64,000 bases of DNA from Sclerotiophoma versabilis. Taxonomy: Eukaryota > Ascomycota > Dothideomycetes > Pleosporales > Didymellaceae. The stretch spans positions 744,001 through 808,000 of the forward strand of contig JAAROD010000044.1 in NCBI GenBank assembly GCA_012274445.1, written 5' to 3'. The notes under the pieces were generated by a model. It saw only the letters and a list, made by a program, of their open reading frames with translations. It ran no database searches and was not told the DNA's origin. Below, piece after piece: positions 10,032 through 19,707 of the stretch. The position numbers were made by a program, and so were the translations under genes. The stretch's first letter is position 1; each line of letters begins with the position of its first letter.

Positions 10032-11264
10032 ATGTCGGACATGGAAGATGAGATGGACGTTGATGCACCCGTTGCAGACACCTCGATCAGCTTTGGTGGA
10101 GACACAAAGAAGGGCAAAAGAAGTGCAGCCAATCTGCCTGTGGAAGCGGAAGACTCTTTACCATGGTCAGTTACACAGTATGGAAAGGTAAAACTTTGCA
10201 GCTGACCTCAGCTTAGGGTAGAAAAGTATCGACCGAATTCACTCGCAGATGTCGAAGGGCACCAAGACATTATTGCAACCATTAACAAGTTCGTCGACTC
10301 GAACCGACTCCCACATCTACTCCTCTACGGTCCACCAGGAACTGGCAAGACCTCGACTGTACTCGCCCTAGCACGGCGCATATATGGCAACAAGAACATG
10401 AGGCAGATGGTCCTGGAGCTGAATGCGTCTGATGACAGAGGTATTGATGTTGTACGAGAACAAATCAAGACCTTCAGCAGTACGAAGCAGATCTTCTCGG
10501 CCGCACCAAAGTCAGGAGATGCATCACTTGCGACGTTCAAGCTCATCATCCTAGACGAGGCAGATGCTATGACTTCAACAGCGCAGATGGCTCTGCGACG
10601 AATCATGGAGAAATACACAGCCAATACCCGATTCTGCATCATCGCAAACTACACACACAAGCTTTCACCTGCACTTCTCTCTCGCTGTACTCGTTTCCGC
10701 TTCTCACCTCTGAAGGAGCGAGACATTAGAAGTTTAGTGGATAAGGTCGTCGAAGAGGAGAAAGTCAACATCACTCAAGACGCTACAGAATCGTTGGTGA
10801 CGCTCAGTAAGGGCGATATGAGACGAGCGCTCAACGTCCTGCAAGCTTGCCACGCCTCTAGTACACCATTGCAGCCACCTGGAAAGCCAGCACCAGACCC
10901 GAGCACCATCGTGCGAGACCAGATCACGCAGACTACCATCTACGATTGTATCGCAGCACCGCATCCCTCGGACATCAAGTTCATCATAGACACACTACTC
11001 TCGACGAACGACATGACCCAGTGTTTGCGCACAGTCAACAACCTGAAGACCGTGAAGGGGTTGGCCCTCGCCGATATCCTCACTGCGGTGAGTGACGAGC
11101 TCGTCAAGAACGATGTTCCTCCTCAGGTCATGGTTACATGGATGTCAGGCTTAGCAGACATTGAATACAGGCTCAGCGGAGGGGGAAGTGAAGCAATACA
11201 GACCGGCGCCGCCATTGGTGTAGTTCGGACTGGCGTAGAGCTGATGGAAAATGGCAAGAAGTGA
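10032..11264 (+). CDS. RFC3: Replication factor C subunit 3 (clamp loader ATPase)
   Basis: AAA+ subunit of the RFC clamp loader that opens and loads PCNA at primer ends in the nucleus. Exon 1 is 10032-10165, then a 51-bp intron (GTCAGT..CTTAG), then exon 2 is 10217-11264; total 393 residues. The junction rebuilds SLPWVEKYRP. Motifs: Walker A GPPGTGKTS at residues 83-91, ELNASDDRGI, Walker B LIILDEADAM, sensor-1 IIANYTHKL, and the SRC box LSRCTRFRF characteristic of RFC. The pattern VVREQIKTF..TKQIF matches yeast Rfc3 (human RFC5) better than Rfc2 or Rfc4. A short acidic N-terminal extension (MSDMEDEMDVD) is present. The 30-residue Pro-rich insert after LQACHASST is a local expansion. An MCB-like site lies upstream. 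Confidence 0.95.
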
Positions 11265-11630
11265 GGGAATGCAGATAAATGGGCGAACGGCGTTCAATGG
11301 GATATTGGCGTCTTGATTCCGCAAGACGATACCACAACGATACAAGAACAAGCACAGCGCAGCATACAAGCGCGACACGCAAGATCTTATGTTCCTCTCA
11401 TCATCTGTGTTCTCGCCTACGAAGGACTGCGGGCAGACTACGACCAATCACTAACCGTTGCTAAATGCCTTAGAAACGTATGAATGTGAGTCAGAGAGTT
11501 TTTGTAGGCGCCAACGGCCTCTGTTGTTGTAAACAAGAAACAGATCGTGAGAACGCGACAACACGAAAATCCCACGCTACGCTGAAACGCGCCGCACCCC
11601 CACATTTACCAGCCATCGCTCCCCACCATC
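11265..11630. other. Intergenic, RFC3 3' end and promoter of the next gene
   Basis: No gene seen. The short frames on either strand overlap one another and have no domain character. Confidence 0.6.
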
Positions 11631-11660
11631 ATGACATCTCAGGTACTTGAACAACTATGA
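11631..11660 (+). promoter_or_regulatory. Nine-codon uORF overlapping the next start codon
   Basis: ATG at 11631, nine sense codons, then TGA at 11658-11660. The TGA overlaps the ATG at 11657 as ATGA. This arrangement would favour termination-reinitiation if 11657 is the true start. Confidence 0.4.
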
Positions 11661-13051
11661 TAACCCCCGTGAAGCAAAAAAGGAAAGCCGACGACATGTC
11701 CGATTCTGTAAGTTCCTTAGCGCCTTCAAAATCGCACTGGTCGCAATCTGCGCTCGGTTGTCGCAAAGTTACTAATGCGCCACAGCCGTGTCAAACACCG
11801 GCAAAGCGGCGAGTGATAGCCAAACCAAAGAAACGCTTATCGATACCGGGCGCATTTCCAACAGCGGAACCTTCAAGTCAAGAGACATCACAAAAATCCG
11901 CGCATTCTGTTGTTTCTGCGCGCAAAGCCGACAACCGACAACCCAAGACTGCAGCCGCAAACCAACCTGCACGGGCGCATTCGAAGTCCACAACTTCTTC
12001 GAACAGGGTGCAGAAGTCCACAAGTCTCCAGCCGTCAACACCAAGAAAACAGCGGTATAGCAAGAGGCTCTCGGTCGTTACCCCCAAAGCAGACCGACAT
12101 TCGAAGCACCAGGATGTCAGCTTGCGGTTTTCGTTCAGCTGTCAACCAAAAAGCACTCAAGGTCCCCTGAAGAAAGGTAGAAGAAGGGGACGACCTTCAG
12201 ATCTTGAGAGTTCGCGACCATACAAGCCCGTGTTGTCTCCGATTGAATCACCTACCAAACGGCTTACACCGAATCGATCTGCTAAAGAGGATAAAACCCT
12301 GAACAGGAGCTTCTCAGAGTTACTTGTCACAACTGCGCGAAACAACCTTACCGGACCGTTACAACATGGCTACATTGAGACCCCTTCAGACTTATCTTCA
12401 GAACCAAATCAAGAACCAAAAGCACCCGACCCGTCCGTCTTCGCTCATCCTAGTAAGAAGCGTGAAGGGTACGGCTTCAGCTACTCGGAACCTCTGTGGT
12501 ATGATTCGGACGAGTATCCGGATACAGAATGCGACTGGGACCCGAAAGATGAGGAAAAGGTCGTGCCGTTTGATGCACTCTTCGACCAAGATAGTTCATT
12601 CGAGGACATCGTCGTCATGAGGGATGTCGGCTCTTTCCATATCGCCAAACCGCAGCGTATTCTCCAGTGTACAAAAGCCACGAGAGAAGACACCATGCGC
12701 TTGAAGCAACGGGCAAAGATGCTCTTCAAGTGGGACGAAAGCGGTGACGTGTATTCATCTCTGGTCGGAAGACTAGAGCGAATGGTATACAACGATTTGG
12801 AGAAGAAGATCGGCGACCGCGAGGTATCGATACCGTCCGTTGTGCAGTGTGCAAGCAAGCTGAGGGACTTCCTACAACGAAACAAAGAAGGACGGGTTGG
12901 CACGGGGGAGAGCCGTCGTGCGGTAGAGCATGAGATTGAGTGGGCAACATGGCTTGTGGAGGCCAGTCGGACTGGTGTCATGCATTTAAAGACCAAAGGC
13001 TGTAGCTGTCGGCCAGATTGGGAAGATGACTCGCGCGACAACCAAGTATGA
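11657..13051 (+). CDS. Hypothetical basic, Ser/Lys-rich protein
   Basis: Open frame of 464 codons with no domain I recognise. The N-terminal 200 residues are basic and disordered, with several bipartite-like clusters (KQKRKADD, KRRVIAKPKKR, KKGRRRGRP), suggesting a nuclear protein. The C-terminal half is more ordered, with helix-like RLKQRAKMLFKW and EHEIEWATWLVEASRTG, and ends CSCRPDWEDDSRDNQV. A likely 78-bp intron (11708-11785) with GTAAGT donor, TTACTAAT branch and CACAG acceptor lies inside the frame and contains no stop. The spliced form has 438 residues, reading MSDS then PCQTPAKRR. The start may be ATG 11657 or the in-frame ATG at 11696. Function unknown. Confidence 0.7.
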   Translation: MITPVKQKRKADDMSDSVSSLAPSKSHWSQSALGCRKVTNAPQPCQTPAKRRVIAKPKKRLSIPGAFPTAEPSSQETSQKSAHSVVSARKADNRQPKTAAANQPARAHSKSTTSSNRVQKSTSLQPSTPRKQRYSKRLSVVTPKADRHSKHQDVSLRFSFSCQPKSTQGPLKKGRRRGRPSDLESSRPYKPVLSPIESPTKRLTPNRSAKEDKTLNRSFSELLVTTARNNLTGPLQHGYIETPSDLSSEPNQEPKAPDPSVFAHPSKKREGYGFSYSEPLWYDSDEYPDTECDWDPKDEEKVVPFDALFDQDSSFEDIVVMRDVGSFHIAKPQRILQCTKATREDTMRLKQRAKMLFKWDESGDVYSSLVGRLERMVYNDLEKKIGDREVSIPSVVQCASKLRDFLQRNKEGRVGTGESRRAVEHEIEWATWLVEASRTGVMHLKTKGCSCRPDWEDDSRDNQV

Positions 13052-13561
13052 GACTTGTCAATACTCCAACGCCTGTTCTAACTATGGACTTGTAACCACT
13101 ATTATTACCGGGGAACTAGACGCTCAAGGCGGGTCCTTGTACTCACTACGCTACGCATGCATGCGACCAAGGGACGTCATGCGCAGATCATCAATGCTAC
13201 AGCCCCTCTCATTGGCTAATTCTTTGTTTCGCGTTCACCATGGCCTCTATGACTTTATCTCTCTGTATTCCAGCACGTTTACCTTTAACACACGTAGAGA
13301 TGATTATTCTGCCCTCGTCTTGATGCGGAGCTGCAACGCTCGATGTAGCATGTGTCGACGTCATCGATTCTATGAATAGAGACTAAGCCGCAAACAGCAC
13401 ACTACTTTCGGCATGAAACTACTCATGGTCTCAACCACTTGGCCTGAATGTCACGATACTTTGTTCGCGCTGACTTGGACCTGGATCTCACCAACTCGCT
13501 GCTTTGAGAAGCACCGTTAATTGATCTCGACTCATCTGGCACGTTGCCAACAACCAGCAAG
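13052..13561. other. Intergenic, no gene seen
   Basis: A plus-strand frame (13026-13379) overlaps the end of the previous gene and has no domain character. The remainder is the promoter of the methyltransferase gene. Confidence 0.55.
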
Positions 13562-14742
13562 ATGAACTACGTCTCCGGTACGATCCGCCTTGCTAGATCC
13601 TGATAACAAAAACGCTCACCTACTGACATACGAACAGAGTACGTGATGTCTGATGCAGTCATTAACCCTCTTCTGGACAATGGCTACCTGCCACACTTCG
13701 TCATTCGTCGCGGTATCAGGGCCCAACTCGCAGACCGCTTGAACTCGATTGCTACAACATCTCTCGAAGCTGCATATGAGTCAAAAATGAAATATGTCGA
13801 GCTTCTCCGTACCAGGCCAATCGCTATCGAAACTGCGACTGCAAATGAGCAGCACTACGAAGTCGGCACGTCTGTGCTCAAGGGTATGTTGGGGCCGCGA
13901 ATGAAGTACTCGGCTTGTTTGTACGAGAAAGGCGGGGAAACGCTCGCCCAGGCGGAGATTGCTATGTTGAAGACGTATGTCCAGAGGGCAGAGTTGAAGG
14001 ACGGACAGCGCATACTGGATCTCGGGTATGTTGATACAGCATCATACCAGCACGCCCAATCCACGTGACCCGTGCTAAACTGATAATTAGGTGCGGATGG
14101 GGCTCAGCATCACTCTACTTTGCAGAGATGTTTCCCAACTCCAAAATTACCGCCTTCTCCAACAGCCGCACGCAGAAACAGCACATTGACAGCGTCGCCG
14201 CGTCCAAGGGCTTCAAGAACCTGACCGTCATCACCGGCGATGTTGTGGACTACGAATTTGAACCCAACTCTTTCGATCGCGTGGTCTCAATTGAGCTGTT
14301 CGAGCACATGAAGAATTACGCCCTGCTTACCGCCAAAGTATCGCGCGCCCTGAAACCGGGCGGGAAACTATTCGTGCATATCTTCGCGCACAAGACCACG
14401 CCTTATGACTTCGACGGCGGGTGGATGACAGAGCACTTCTTCACCGGCGGGACAATGCCATCTGCTGATTTATTGCTGTTCTTCCAGGACGAGTTGAGGG
14501 TCAAGAGGCAGTGGTGGGTTAATGGTGTGCATTATGGGAAGACGTGCGAGGACTGGCTGCTTACTATGTTGAGTAATGAGAAGAGCATTAAAGAGGGTCT
14601 CAAGGAGACGTACGGGGAGGAGGGTGTAACGACGTGGTGGAATAGGTGGCAGGTGTTCTATCTCGCGTGTGCGGAGCTGTTCAAGTGGGAGGGTGGGGAT
14701 ACTTGGGGTGTCAGCCACTACCTTTTCGAGAAACCGGAGTAG
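13562..14742 (+). CDS. Cyclopropane-fatty-acyl-phospholipid synthase-like SAM methyltransferase
   Basis: Predicted S-adenosylmethionine-dependent methyltransferase of the CFA-synthase-like group, which also includes plant coclaurine N-methyltransferase-type enzymes. Three exons fit: 13562-13577 (16 nt), 13638-14025 and 14091-14742, with introns of 60 and 65 bp; total 351 residues. The second splice rebuilds the SAM-binding motif DLGCGWGS at residues 133-140. Other family marks are MKYSACLYEKGGETLAQAE, ITAFSNSRTQKQHID, VVSIELFEHMKNY, and the histidine-containing FVHIFAHKTTPYDF. No signal peptide or membrane segment is present, so it is probably cytosolic. The substrate is not evident: fungal members are annotated as cyclopropane synthases, but activity is rarely tested. 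The C-terminus FEKPE closes a full-length domain. Confidence 0.85.
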
Positions 14743-15254
14743 ATAGAGAAGGTGATTGTTGGCGCGATTAGCGGACGAGCTGTCCCGTGTTGCAACGACA
14801 TATAACAAGACACGGCACCCAGCATAACGAACCAAACTCGGTGTCTCACGGTGCCTCCCCTTTTGATGAAACTCGGAGTTACGAGGAATTGTTTTCATGT
14901 TGAAAACAGGTGATCTGCCTGGGAAGTGCTGACAGCTTCAAGGGTTCAATAGTCGTCGAATGTGTAAGGCACTCGAATCTACTGCGCTAGTCATCCTTGT
15001 TAGACTGCATCCTACTCATGTCGGAAAGTCGCAATCCGGTATCCATCACCATAGTCAGCAGGATGTCCAGACGGTGATTCAAAGAGTGAGCTTGGGCTTT
15101 TAAAGTTTGATTTTGCATTTTCTTGCTGGGATATTGTGCATCATCCTCCATGCTGTGATCTTCCACTTGCATATGTACAATACTCCTCGCTTGAGCTTCG
15201 GCGCTTCTATGCTATCAGCCTCTTCTCTCCCGCTTTCTTCTGCACATTCTTCGC
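14743..15254. other. Intergenic between convergent 3' ends
   Basis: Holds the 3' UTRs of the methyltransferase and NDUFB2 genes. Minus-strand frames here are read-through of NDUFB2 sequence in another frame. No separate gene is seen. Confidence 0.6.
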
Positions 15255-15669
15255 TCAGTGGTCCCATGGGTGCTTCCAGCCGAGCAGGGCTGGGCCGTCC
15301 TTCTTCGCGCGGTACATCAACTGCGTCTGTTAGCTTAGGCGCAGCCAGTGCCAACTTCTTGACGTACAAAGAACCACATAGAGGCACCGAGGCCGGTGGC
15401 CATGATTCTGTAGAACGGACGGACGGGGTGAATCTTGATAGGGTGGTTCGGCATCTCAGCGTACTTGGGCGGACCCATCCTGCGGAGTGTGGGCTGCATG
15501 GTTGTTGTTGAGCCTAGAAAGTCGTCAGAGGGCTGCTGGAGGTTTCCAGGGGGGCAGTAGAGGCGCACCTGCGGCGTGTGCTGTGCAATGGCTCGTCGTG
15601 TTCGCTGGTGGTCGAGGTGAGGTTGAAGGCGATCGAGCTAGTGCCGCGCGCCAAGAAAGCGTTGCGCAT
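15255..15669 (-). CDS. Mitochondrial complex I subunit NDUFB2-like (AGGG family)
   Basis: Small accessory subunit of NADH:ubiquinone oxidoreductase, inner mitochondrial membrane. Exons 15669-15569, 15479-15368 and 15320-15255 join in frame to 92 residues. The introns are 89 and 47 bp. The conserved core reads MGPPKYAEMPNHPIKIHPV, then FYRIMATGLGASMWFF (single membrane helix), then LMYRAKKDGPALLGWKHPW. This matches plant and fungal B2 subunits, whose C-terminus is YRAK-DG..LGW-HPW. The first exon supplies an Arg-bearing, acid-free presequence (MRNAFLARGTSSIAFNL), which fits mitochondrial import. Two other ATGs are possible: 15699 upstream, or an in-frame ATG (MQPTLRRMG) if the first intron is not removed. 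So the N-terminus is less certain than the core. It is head-to-head with BUR1, 272 bp apart. Confidence 0.82.
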
Positions 15670-15941
15670 CCGCTCATCAATCGCATTCTTGTTCCACATC
15701 TCTGATCATCGTTGTTATGCTACAGCCGCAATAACAGCGTCATCACCCGTTCGCCTATTCCATGGCAGCGACTGCTACCGCATCGCGCCTCGAATCACAG
15801 TCACGACTTTCCATGTTCACCCAAGCGCGTACTTGCGACACTTCCTCGACTGAGCCGCGCCGGGTGTCATAGCGAGACGAGTCCGCGGAAGAAAGACAAC
15901 GCGCTACATCAACCACAACGTATACCACAGCGGCCGCCAGA

Positions 15942-17645
15942 ATGGCGACTCCGGCAACTGGAACACCACAGCATGGCGTGCAGCGCAGATTTAAAGGATG
16001 CTCCAAGATCGGCGACTACGAGATGCTTCAGAAACTCGGAGAGGGTACTTTTGGTGAAGTCCACAAAGCGCGCCAAAAAAGTACAGGCAGCGTCTTCGCC
16101 CTGAAGAAGATCTTGATGCACAACGAGAAGGACGGCTTTCCTATTACGGCGCTACGAGAAATCAAGCTGCTAAAGATGCTGTCTCATGACAATGTCTTGA
16201 AGCTGGAAGAGATGGCAGTCGAACGACCTCGAGCTGAGGGTCGCAAGAGAGCGATTCTGTACATGGTTACACCGTACATGGACCACGATCTGTCAGGCCT
16301 GCTCGACAACCCGGACGTCAAGTTCCAGGAAGCCCAAATCAAATGCTACATGTTGCAGCTGTTCAAGGGCCTGCGATACCTACATGATAATCATATCCTT
16401 CACCGAGATATGAAGGCCGCCAATTTGCTCATCAACAACCGTGGGCGACTGCAGATTGCAGATTTCGGTCTCGCAAGACATTACGACGAACCGGTACCGC
16501 AACGAGGAAAAGGCAACGGTGAAGCACGTCGAGAATACACAACGCTAGTCGTCACGCGGTGGTACAGGCCTCCAGAGCTCTTGCTTCAGCTGCGAAGATA
16601 CACCCCCGCAATCGACATGTGGGGTGCTGGGTGCGTGTTCGGCGAGATGTTCAAGCGCAAGCCCATCCTTGCAGGCCAGAGCGACCTCCACCAGGCGCAG
16701 ATCATCTTCGAACTTGTTGGCTCACCAAACGACCAGAGCATGCCCGGTTGGCAGGACCTCCCCGGTGCTGAACCAATCCGCCAGTTCGCATCGAGCACCA
16801 ACACCATGGCGCAAAGATTTCGCGAGCTTTCGCCCACGGGTCTGTCGCTGCTCAGAGATCTCATGAGACTTGACTGGCGGCGTCGCATCAATGCAATCGA
16901 CGCCATAGACCACCCTTACTTCAAGGAGAATCCTAAACCTATGCGGGAAGAAGACATTCCCACATTTGCTGACTCGCATGAGCTCGATCGCCGCAATGCT
17001 CGAGGGCAAAAACAGGCATTACCACCAGCGCCCGCAGGCGGCACCGTTGGCATTGGGCCAAATGGAGAATGGACCGGCTCCGGCCCACCACCGAACTCAT
17101 GGGGCAATGGCGACAGACGGTACGGCGGACCTCAAGACCGTGGACCACCAGGCGTTGATAGACCGTCAAGAGGGTACAACGACCGTGGTCCACGATACGA
17201 TCATAGGCCGCCGCCTCCTCCACCACCGGAAGGAGGTCGAAGACCGAATTGGGGTAATGGAAACCTCCCACCTCCACCAGGCGAAGGCCGACATCCACTG
17301 CCCCTACCGCCACGCTACGGCCCAGACGGTGGTGATCGAAGGAGAAATCAGCCACCACCTAGCGACACATACATACCCAGCTATCAGGGCGGCGAGCGAC
17401 CACGCGGATCACGCGAACCAGACGATCGCCAACAAAGACGCGGATCTCGAGACTCTGGCAACTCACGCGAAGGTCACACAGATGAGCGCAGACCCTACCG
17501 CGACGACCGGCGGACTGGTGATTCACGAGGGTTTGCACGAGACCGTAGAGATGGAAAGACGCGGTCACGTAGTCCGGACCGCAGGGGTGACAGAGAGGGG
17601 AGGGAGAACAGGGGAAGGAATGACGATATCTATAGGAGACGGTAG
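15942..17645 (+). CDS. BUR1: Bur1/CDK9-type cyclin-dependent kinase
   Basis: Orthologue of yeast Bur1 (Sgv1) and metazoan CDK9. It phosphorylates the RNA polymerase II C-terminal domain and elongation factors with its cyclin Bur2. Single exon, 567 residues. Kinase marks: Gly loop GEGTFGEV (33-40), ATP-binding Lys55 in FALKK, the CDK9-type PITALRE helix (67-73), HRD at 154-156, DFG at 174-176, and an activation segment ending REYTTLVVTRWYRPPE with the T-loop threonine. After the kinase domain (~residue 335) a 230-residue tail is disordered and rich in Gly, Pro and Arg. It contains RG/RS repeats (RSRSPDRRGDREGR) like splicing-factor tails. The ATG at 15942 follows stops in frame. A second long plus frame (16966-17682) in the tail is a composition effect. 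Confidence 0.94.
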   Translation: MATPATGTPQHGVQRRFKGCSKIGDYEMLQKLGEGTFGEVHKARQKSTGSVFALKKILMHNEKDGFPITALREIKLLKMLSHDNVLKLEEMAVERPRAEGRKRAILYMVTPYMDHDLSGLLDNPDVKFQEAQIKCYMLQLFKGLRYLHDNHILHRDMKAANLLINNRGRLQIADFGLARHYDEPVPQRGKGNGEARREYTTLVVTRWYRPPELLLQLRRYTPAIDMWGAGCVFGEMFKRKPILAGQSDLHQAQIIFELVGSPNDQSMPGWQDLPGAEPIRQFASSTNTMAQRFRELSPTGLSLLRDLMRLDWRRRINAIDAIDHPYFKENPKPMREEDIPTFADSHELDRRNARGQKQALPPAPAGGTVGIGPNGEWTGSGPPPNSWGNGDRRYGGPQDRGPPGVDRPSRGYNDRGPRYDHRPPPPPPPEGGRRPNWGNGNLPPPPGEGRHPLPLPPRYGPDGGDRRRNQPPPSDTYIPSYQGGERPRGSREPDDRQQRRGSRDSGNSREGHTDERRPYRDDRRTGDSRGFARDRRDGKTRSRSPDRRGDREGRENRGRNDDIYRRR

Positions 17646-18636
17646 GACCGGTATCTCTGAGATATTGGAGAAGAGGTTGTAAGGGGACTTTTTGTTTTAT
17701 CAGTAAATGCAGTATGGCGTGGCGTCTATGGCTTCAGTATGATCATGGACGCACGATACCTTAGATACGGCGTTCTTTGGGCTTGAGAGCATTTGCATGG
17801 CGCTGCTGGGACCTGGCTACGCGGTGCTAGCGATAATATATGTAGTTCAGTGAATGAATATTGTTAGTCGCAGGCGCTGTTGGAGGTTGTCTGTTATACC
17901 GGTGAAGCTTGGCATGTAGGATGTGCTCGTTGACGCTAAAGATTGGAGTGCACCTGCAACCCTTACTCGACAACGCAGACGTCAGCAAAGTCATCCCATC
18001 TCTTCAGATTGTTCACTGTCAACGTCCAGACCCAGAATCGTAAGGCAGTCCAGTACAGCCTGATAAGTAGACTTGGCAGATTGTTCAGCGCGTTTACGCA
18101 GAAGACTGTAGTGTTTTCAATTGGTGTGCTGCATTACCGTCGGATCTGCGTTCGTCTGGTAGGGCTATCATGGCGAACAAATGGCTCTCATCCTGCCGGA
18201 TCAAGACGATTACCCTTTTACTATTCGCTTTTCATTGCAAGTTTTGCGTTGCACGATTGCTGCATGGTATCAGACACAGCATCGACCATGCAATGGGGGC
18301 TCTATGCCGATGATGGCACTGCCTCTGTCTAGATTTAGATCCAACCTCTGGCAACCTAAGATGCCTTCGGGCGGAAGCTGTTCAGTTAGATGTCTAGCTT
18401 GTAATCCATCATGGTGGTGTCGCCTTTTGGATGTACCAACAGTCATGGACATGTACAAGACAACCAGTTTCCATCTTTTCTTTCCATTAGCAACCGAAAC
18501 TTGCGTCACAGTAGAGCATTGAAAGTAGAGCTGCATACCTTATTGTCTGCTTCTACGGTGTTCAACGAACGCTGAATACGTCTAGTGCCAAGTTGCTGCT
18601 CCGAAGGAAGGCTACCCTTTTTGTCGACCTCCGGTT

Positions 18637-18655
18637 GCGCTACAGATTGCAGTGC
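18637..18655 (+). repeat. Dispersed quasi-palindromic motif, copy 2
   Basis: GCGCTACAGATTGCAGTGC; 18 of 19 bases equal to copy 1. Confidence 0.6.
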
Positions 18656-18831
18656 AAAACAGAGCCGCCAATGAGTTGCATTCCATCGACTCAAATCCCA
18701 GAAAGATGCGAACGGTGAGCGTGTCGTCCCTTGCTGACCGGTCCGTCCTACTCTACAATGTGCTCAGCCCCGTCAGCTCCTCCCGCCATCCAATAAGATT
18801 TCGTGCAACTACCCGCTGCGTTGTCTCCTCT

Positions 18832-18850
18832 GCACTAAAGATTGCAGTGC
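18832..18850 (+). repeat. Dispersed quasi-palindromic motif, copy 3
   Basis: GCACTAAAGATTGCAGTGC, same orientation as copy 2 and 195 bp from it. Confidence 0.6.
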
Positions 18851-19541
18851 AGTTGAAAGAGATGCTGAGCCGCATGTGTCGAGAAGCTGGTACTTGAAGT
18901 TGCACGGGGGCCTGTGCGCACGTCGGCTTCCAATTGAGCTGCGTGCAGGATATCAGAGCAACACTAAGCTGCATATTTCTGCATTTGGTTGAGCGGGAAC
19001 GTCTCGAAGAATCCGAACCTCACATTGCTGGCGAGTTTATTGCAGCGAGTGAAGCACAGAGCCAGTGAGGCAAAGGGCGCGAGAAGAAACGCAGATTGCA
19101 AAGACTTATGGGTGGGCGTAGTAAACAGTAACAAACAACGTTGCAGGCACTGGAAGCCCCCTGGATTCGACCTTTACCTTGGTGGAGAACTAAATCCCGA
19201 GGGCATGGATGATCGATGCATGTTCCCGTCCGCGAGGCTTCGGCACCTAAGGCTCCGGCACATCGGCGACAGCCCGCCATCACAAGCCAAAGCGTTCGTC
19301 TGGCAGCACGAGCGCAGGTGCAGCATGTGAGGGAGCGCTGTCAAATGCCAACCGGCAATGCGGCGTTGCTGATGATGGAGAACATAGTTTAACGGTGTCA
19401 TTAATGGGCGGACAGCACTAGGCTTCTGCAAACCACAGGCCGTGAATTTTCTTTTGCCGACAACTGAACGGGCGGAGGGATTGCGCATTCGGCCGGAAAC
19501 ACGTTGGCGTCAAGTTTAGCCACCGACAGCGGAAGAAAGAA

Positions 19542-19564
19542 GAGTCAGGCCCCACCAAGACTCA
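19542..19564 (-). promoter_or_regulatory. Two Gcn4/CpcA-like half-matched sites upstream of HOM3
   Basis: On the minus strand TGACTC (19547-19542) and TGAGTC (19564-19559) each match six of seven bases of the Gcn4 consensus TGASTCA. They lie about 145-165 bp before the HOM3 ATG. Amino-acid starvation control of HOM3 by Gcn4 is known in yeast; here it is an inference. Confidence 0.35.
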
Positions 19565-19707
19565 CGACTCCTAGAAAGTCCCTCACACCTCACCCACGTC
19601 ACCGATACACTCAATTACTGCACATAGCAGATAGCTCCCAACATCCACACCACCCAATTACCGAATTCTCTTTCTGGAATTGAAAGCAAACACCGCACGC
19701 GATCAAC

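Larger units (their letters stand above)
17646..19707. other. 2-kb intergenic stretch with two motif copies
   Basis: No convincing gene in 2 kb, long for this gene-dense window. Short frames overlap and lack domain features. It contains two same-orientation copies of the dispersed motif (18637 and 18832) and, at its right end, the HOM3 promoter. An unannotated non-coding RNA cannot be excluded. Confidence 0.5.

Noticed and set aside
14936..14960. GGTTCAAT-containing stretch considered as a tRNA B box
   Set aside because: No matching acceptor, D or anticodon stems around it.
16966..17682. 238-codon plus ORF overlapping the BUR1 tail in another frame
   Set aside because: The Gly/Arg/Pro-rich tail keeps alternative frames open; the His/Thr-rich translation has no domain, while the BUR1 frame has clear family sequence up to here.
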